Shown here: positions 34,032 through 38,499 of the stretch, one piece after another
Position numbering within the stretch: position 1 is the stretch's first letter
How the letters are laid out: each line of letters starts with the position of its first letter
The notes under the pieces: generated by a model
Told to the model about the DNA's origin: nothing
Databases searched by the model: none
What the model saw: only the letters and a program-made list of their open reading frames with translations
Made by a program: the position numbers and the translations under genes
NCBI GenBank assembly: GCA_024639125.1
Contig: JAHEJA010000018.1
Location: 1-38,499, forward strand
Origin: Paracoccaceae bacterium
GTDB taxonomy: Bacteria; Pseudomonadota; Alphaproteobacteria; Rhodobacterales; Rhodobacteraceae
DNA: 38,499 nucleotides
Reading direction: 5' to 3'

Positions 34032-36824
34032 ATGAAAGATCAACCAATAATTGACACATCGCCAAAAGTATCCGACGAAATCCGCCAAACCACATGTTAC
34101 ATGTGTGCGTGTCGATGCGGGATCAACGTCCATCTAAAAGACGGCCAAGTCGCCTATATAGAAGGCAACCGAGATCACCCTGTCAACAAAGGCGTCCTCT
34201 GCGCCAAAGGCTCCGCCGGCATCATGCAGGTCAACGCCCCGTCGCGCCTTCGCGCACCACTCAAGCGCGTCGGCCCACGTGGGTCAGGCGAATTTGAAGA
34301 AATTTCCTGGGACGAAGCGCTCGAGCTTGCCGTTAGCTGGCTCAAGCCGATCCGCGACACCAATCCGGAAAAACTTGCGTTCTTTACGGGCCGTGATCAA
34401 TCCCAATCCTTTACCAGCCTTTGGGCGCAAAACTATGGGACGCCCAACTATGCGGCCCATGGCGGATTTTGCTCTGTGAATATGGCTGCTGCTGGAATTT
34501 ACACAATGGGCGGCGCGTTTTGGGAATTTGGTCAGCCCGATTGGGATCACACCAAACTGTTCATGATCTTTGGCGTTGCAGAAGACCACGACAGTAATCC
34601 AATCAAAATGGGCATTGGCAAACTAAAAGCACGCGGCGCGAAAATCATTGGCGTCAACCCTATTCGATCTGGCTATAATGCGGTTGCGGATGATTGGGTC
34701 GGCATTACACCGGGCACCGATGGCTTGTTCATCCTTGCTTTGGTGCATGAATTGTTGAAAGCCGGTAAAATAGACCTGACCTATCTTGCCCAATACACGA
34801 ATGCGCCAGTGTTAATTGATCCAGAAACTGGCCTCTTGATGCGGGATGAGCGGGGCAAAGAGCTGGTGATTGACCGTGCCACAGGCAGCTTGACTGCATT
34901 CGATCAAAAGGGCGTAAAGCCGGATCTTAACGGATCACATGGATCGGCCCATACTGTGTTTCACACGATGATCCAACGCTATCTGGATCCATCCTATGCC
35001 CCCGAAGCCGTGGCTGATCGCGTCGGAATATCCGCAGGTAAAATCCGTGCAATTGCCAATGAAATTGCGCGTGTTGCCTTTGATGAGGCGATCGAACTGG
35101 ATCAACCATGGACAGATTTCCGCGGAGAAACCCATGCAAAAATGACCGGACGTCCGGTTAGCTTTCACGCCATGCGCGGTATTTCCGCCCATTCCAATGG
35201 CTTTCAAACCTGCCGCGCATTGCATATGCTGCAAATCATCCTTGGCACCGTTGAAACCCCCGGCGGCTTCCGCTTTAAACCCCCATATCCAAAGCCATCT
35301 CACATCCATCCAAAACCCCATTGCAAAGTCACGCCCGGCGCCCCACTTGATGGGCCCCACCTTGGATTTGTGCATGGTCCAGAAGACCTTGCTCTGAAAC
35401 CGGATGGCAGCCCGGCGCGCATCGACAAAGCCTTTACATGGGATAATCCCATGTCTGCACATGGGTTGATGCATATGGTAATTTCCAATGCTCACGCGGG
35501 TGATCCATATAAAATTGACACCTTGTTCATGTATATGGCGAACATGAGCTGGAACAGTTCGATGAACACCAAAGGTGTGATCGATATGCTGACAGACCAA
35601 GATGACAATGGCGACTATGTCATCCCAAGGATCATCTACTCGGATGCCTATAGCTCCGAAATGGTCGCCTATGCCGATCTTATTTTGCCAGATACGACGT
35701 ATTTAGAGCGTCACGATTGCATCAGCCTACTTGATCGCCCGATCTGCGAAGCCGATGCCGCCGCCGATGCCATCCGCTGGCCCGTTATCGAACCCGACCG
35801 TGATGTCCGTGGGTTCCAATCCGTTCTCTGCGACCTTGGCGCACGGTTGAACTTGCCGGCCTTTACCAATGAGGATGGCACCGCAAAATACCAAGACTAC
35901 GCAGATTACATAACCAACCACCTGCGCAAACCCGGCATCGGACCGCTCGCAGGATTTCGCGGCGATGGCACCGCCTCGGGCCGTGGGGATGTAAACCCGA
36001 ACCAATTGGAGGCCTACATTGCAAACGGAGGGTTCTTTGTAGAACATATTCCGGATGCAGCCCTCTATTACAAACCATGGAATTCCGCCTACCAAGACTG
36101 GGCCGTTGGCATGGGCATTATCGACAAACCAGAACCCTACCTGTTCCAACTCTACGTCGAACCGATGCGCAAATTCCAACGCGCCGCCGAAGGCATTGGC
36201 GAAAGACAACCACCAGAACATCTGCGCGAGCGTATAAAATCAACCCTTGATCCACTGCCAATCTGGTACCCACCCGTCGAAGACGGCCATATCGATACAA
36301 ATGAATATCCCATCCACGCCCTGACACAACGCCCCATGGCCATGTATCATTCATGGGGAAGCCAGAACGCTTGGCTGCGTCAACTGCATGGCATGAACCC
36401 TCTGTATTTGCCAACCCGTCTGATGCGTGAACATAACCTCATTGACGGGGAATGGGCCAAAGTCACATCAGCCCATGGCACCATCACAGTGCCCGTGGCT
36501 GAAATGGCTGCCCTCAATGAAAATACAGTCTGGACATGGAACGCGATTGGAAAACGAAAAGGCGCATGGGCCCTTGACCCCAAAGCCCCAGAAGCCACCA
36601 AAGGGTTCCTTTTGAACCACCTCATCCACGAACTCCTCCCCCCCAAAGGCGACGGACTTCGTTGGGCAAACTCTGATCCAATCACCGGCCAAGCGGCCTG
36701 GTTTGATCTTCGGGTGAAAATCGAAAAATCCGATCCCCCCTCAGAAAGCAAACCAACTCTGGCACCCCTTAAATCGCCGGTGCCCTCTGCCCCGAAAAAC
36801 CTCGCGTGGAAGACAAACAAATGA
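34032..36824 (+). CDS. soeA: Sulfite dehydrogenase (quinone) molybdopterin subunit SoeA
   Basis: This is a DMSO-reductase/PsrA-type molybdoenzyme of 930 residues. The N-terminal [4Fe-4S] ligands are Cys22, Cys25, Cys29 and Cys57 (CYMCACRC and GVLCAKG). Cys147 in HGGFCSVNMA is the likely Mo ligand. There is no twin-arginine signal, so the enzyme faces the cytoplasm, as shown for SoeABC of Allochromatium vinosum. It would oxidise the sulfite released by Xsc to sulfate and pass electrons to quinone. The ATG at 34032 sits just after GGGAGGTG. Assignment rests on family layout and on direct linkage to xsc-pta; a related polysulfide or thiosulfate reductase is the alternative but less likely. Confidence 0.9.
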   Translation: MKDQPIIDTSPKVSDEIRQTTCYMCACRCGINVHLKDGQVAYIEGNRDHPVNKGVLCAKGSAGIMQVNAPSRLRAPLKRVGPRGSGEFEEISWDEALELAVSWLKPIRDTNPEKLAFFTGRDQSQSFTSLWAQNYGTPNYAAHGGFCSVNMAAAGIYTMGGAFWEFGQPDWDHTKLFMIFGVAEDHDSNPIKMGIGKLKARGAKIIGVNPIRSGYNAVADDWVGITPGTDGLFILALVHELLKAGKIDLTYLAQYTNAPVLIDPETGLLMRDERGKELVIDRATGSLTAFDQKGVKPDLNGSHGSAHTVFHTMIQRYLDPSYAPEAVADRVGISAGKIRAIANEIARVAFDEAIELDQPWTDFRGETHAKMTGRPVSFHAMRGISAHSNGFQTCRALHMLQIILGTVETPGGFRFKPPYPKPSHIHPKPHCKVTPGAPLDGPHLGFVHGPEDLALKPDGSPARIDKAFTWDNPMSAHGLMHMVISNAHAGDPYKIDTLFMYMANMSWNSSMNTKGVIDMLTDQDDNGDYVIPRIIYSDAYSSEMVAYADLILPDTTYLERHDCISLLDRPICEADAAADAIRWPVIEPDRDVRGFQSVLCDLGARLNLPAFTNEDGTAKYQDYADYITNHLRKPGIGPLAGFRGDGTASGRGDVNPNQLEAYIANGGFFVEHIPDAALYYKPWNSAYQDWAVGMGIIDKPEPYLFQLYVEPMRKFQRAAEGIGERQPPEHLRERIKSTLDPLPIWYPPVEDGHIDTNEYPIHALTQRPMAMYHSWGSQNAWLRQLHGMNPLYLPTRLMREHNLIDGEWAKVTSAHGTITVPVAEMAALNENTVWTWNAIGKRKGAWALDPKAPEATKGFLLNHLIHELLPPKGDGLRWANSDPITGQAAWFDLRVKIEKSDPPSESKPTLAPLKSPVPSAPKNLAWKTNK

Positions 36825-36899
36825 CCTATGCTTCAGCTTTGTCCAAATACTCATATAGCCACAGCACACCCCTAATCCCCCTCTCTCAGGAGGCCCGAC

Positions 36900-37646
36900 A
36901 TGACTGACCTTCCTAAATCCACAGACCGCAAACTTGGCCTCGTCATTGACCTTGATACCTGCGTTGGCTGCCATGCCTGCGTCATATCCTGCAAAGGCTG
37001 GAACACCGAAAACTATGGCGCGCCCCTCAGCGACCAGGATGCTTATGGGGCATCCCCGTCTGGGACATTCCTCAATCGTGTGCATTCCTACGAAGTCACG
37101 CCAGACGTCGGCGCGCCTCAGCTCGTTCACTTTCCCAAATCCTGCCTTCACTGCGAAGACGCCCCCTGCGTTCCGGTCTGCCCCACGGGTGCATCATACA
37201 AACGCGTAGAAGACGGTATTGTCTTGGTGAACGAAGACGCCTGTATCGGCTGTGGGCTCTGTGCTTGGGCCTGCCCGTATGGCGCGCGTGAACTCGATGC
37301 CGAAGAAAAAGTAATGAAAAAATGTACGCTCTGTGTCGATCGTATCTACAATGAAAATCTTCCCAAAGAAGACCAAATTCCGTCCTGTGTGCGCACATGC
37401 CCATCTGGGGCCCGTCACTTTGGGGATTTCAACGATCCAAATAGTAACGTCAGCCAGCTCACCAAGGACCGTGGCGGTATGGATTTGATGCCGGAATTGG
37501 GCACCAAACCTGTCAACAAATACCTTCCGCCCCGTCCCAAAGACACAATCCAAGATATTGATGTGCTTGCGCCCTATCTGGCCCCAATCGCCCAAGAACC
37601 CCAAGGGTTCATGGCTTGGCTCGACAAACAACTGGAGAAACTCTAA
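36900..37646 (+). CDS. soeB: Sulfite dehydrogenase iron-sulfur subunit SoeB
   Basis: This encodes a ferredoxin-like electron transfer subunit of 248 residues. Four cysteine groups are visible: CVGCHACVISC, CLHCEDAPCVPVCP, CIGCGLCAWACP and the split CTLC...CVRTCP, enough for four [4Fe-4S] clusters. It has no signal peptide, in keeping with a cytoplasmic complex. The ATG at 36900 follows AGGAGG. Its stop overlaps the soeC start by one base (TAATG), so the two subunits are translationally coupled. It carries electrons from SoeA to SoeC. Confidence 0.93.
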   Translation: MTDLPKSTDRKLGLVIDLDTCVGCHACVISCKGWNTENYGAPLSDQDAYGASPSGTFLNRVHSYEVTPDVGAPQLVHFPKSCLHCEDAPCVPVCPTGASYKRVEDGIVLVNEDACIGCGLCAWACPYGARELDAEEKVMKKCTLCVDRIYNENLPKEDQIPSCVRTCPSGARHFGDFNDPNSNVSQLTKDRGGMDLMPELGTKPVNKYLPPRPKDTIQDIDVLAPYLAPIAQEPQGFMAWLDKQLEKL

Positions 37647-38499
37647 TGCATCCGGCTCCCTCCGTTATCCTTTTCACCACCTTTTCCGGACTTGGCTTTG
37701 GGCTTTTGATGTTCCTCGGGCTTGGGGTTCCTGACGTCTCTGGACTAATGGCCTTTGGCTTTTACCTCATTGCCTTTGGGTTTGCCGTCGGTGGCCTATT
37801 GTCATCGACATTTCACCTAGGTCACCCCGAACGCGCCCTCAAAGCGTTTTCCCAATGGCGTAGCAGCTGGCTCAGCCGCGAAGCATGGTGCGCCGTTGCA
37901 GCATTGGTCTGCATGGGCATCTATGCCATTGGTCAAATCTTTTTTGATCTCAGGCTACCAGCACTTGGCATTATCGGCGCCTTCCTGTCACTCGCAACGG
38001 TGATCTCTACCGCGATGATTTATGCCCAGTTAAAAACAATACCGCGCTGGAACACAGAACTGACACCAGTGTTGTTTATCCTCCTCTCCGTTACGGGCGG
38101 GGCTTTGCTGTCTGGTCGCATAACGCTCACACTGATCCTGCTGGCAATAACCGGCATCATCCAACTTCTCTATTGGGTCTCCGGCGACAAGGCCTTTGCA
38201 AAATCCGGAACATCGCTTGGCTCGGCAACCGGACTTGGGTCCATAGGTACAGTACGCGCCTTTGAACCACCCCACACTGGGACAAATTACCTTCTCAAAG
38301 AATTTGTTTATGTTGTTGGGCGGAAACATGTCGCAAAACTGCGCATCATTTCATTGATCCTCATGGTGGGCACACCGCTTATCTTGCTGTCGCTGCCCTT
38401 TAATCATTGGTTTGCGCTCTTTGCGGTTCTATCCCATATCTTAGGTGTTCTGACCGCCCGCTGGCTCTTTTTCGCTCAGGCGGAACATGTGGTCGGTCT
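37646..38499 (+). CDS. soeC: Sulfite dehydrogenase membrane anchor SoeC, partial (DmsC-like)
   Basis: The frame is open from the ATG at 37646 to the window end, giving 284 residues without a stop, so the 3' end is missing. The protein starts MHPAPSVILFTTFSGLGFGL and has about eight hydrophobic helices, with the conserved STFHLGHPERALKAFSQWRS segment of DmsC-type anchors. These subunits hold the catalytic pair at the membrane and exchange electrons with the quinone pool. A minus-strand reading frame at 38030-38329 is a shadow of this gene. The remaining few helices should follow just beyond the window. Confidence 0.92.
   Translation, partial: MHPAPSVILFTTFSGLGFGLLMFLGLGVPDVSGLMAFGFYLIAFGFAVGGLLSSTFHLGHPERALKAFSQWRSSWLSREAWCAVAALVCMGIYAIGQIFFDLRLPALGIIGAFLSLATVISTAMIYAQLKTIPRWNTELTPVLFILLSVTGGALLSGRITLTLILLAITGIIQLLYWVSGDKAFAKSGTSLGSATGLGSIGTVRAFEPPHTGTNYLLKEFVYVVGRKHVAKLRIISLILMVGTPLILLSLPFNHWFALFAVLSHILGVLTARWLFFAQAEHVVG

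Noticed and set aside
34927-36820. Long minus-strand frames opposite soeA (up to 221 codons)
   Set aside because: They mirror the codon structure of a clearly coding molybdoenzyme gene and have no recognisable protein features.

Overview
The window looks like a chromosomal segment of a marine alphaproteobacterium of the order Rhodobacterales (Roseobacter group). This rests on gene content and order: a pckA / chvI-chvG / short hprK / rapZ / EIIA-Man / HPr block, an etfBA pair beside a PduO-type corrinoid adenosyltransferase and 3-hydroxybutyryl-CoA dehydrogenase, a DUF6473 protein, and a full taurine-to-sulfate block with TauR and SoeABC. No genus can be named from the sequence alone. I saw no tRNA, rRNA, CRISPR array, insertion sequence, phage gene or integrase.

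Layout. 1-120 holds the 5' end of an EF-Tu gene (minus), followed by a lipoprotein gene (minus), a cytochrome P450 and an Ada-type alkylation repair protein (plus), and an orphan NusG paralogue (minus). 4069-10467 is a carbon and envelope control block: pckA (minus) diverges from chvI-chvG-hprK-rapZ-EIIA-HPr (plus). 10485-16840 holds an acyltransferase, 3-hydroxybutyryl-CoA dehydrogenase, a DUF6473 protein, etfB-etfA, the adenosyltransferase, a two-helix membrane protein and a short-chain dehydrogenase. 16897-22193 holds an SH3-domain protein, parC, and a tightly coupled DUF898 / M48 metalloprotease pair.

22190-38499 is mainly organosulfonate metabolism. TauABC (minus) imports taurine. Tpa transaminates it to sulfoacetaldehyde. 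Xsc converts that with phosphate to acetyl phosphate plus sulfite, and Pta makes acetyl-CoA. SoeABC (cut by the window end) oxidises sulfite to sulfate at the cytoplasmic face of the membrane. TauR, a MocR-type regulator, lies between tpa and xsc, next to an extra, unassigned XRE-type regulator. A glycerate kinase gene follows tauC.

The most interesting observations are these. TauC carries an extra N-terminal membrane segment and a roughly 125-residue periplasmic insert with a PDZ-like stretch. Two matching direct-repeat sites with the same 23-bp period lie at nearly the same distance upstream of tpa and xsc, and probably are TauR operators. Two inverted repeats lie in the XRE/tauR intergenic region. 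An imperfect 14-bp direct repeat lies between pckA and chvI. Three convergent gene pairs meet at abutting or overlapping stop codons without a terminator.
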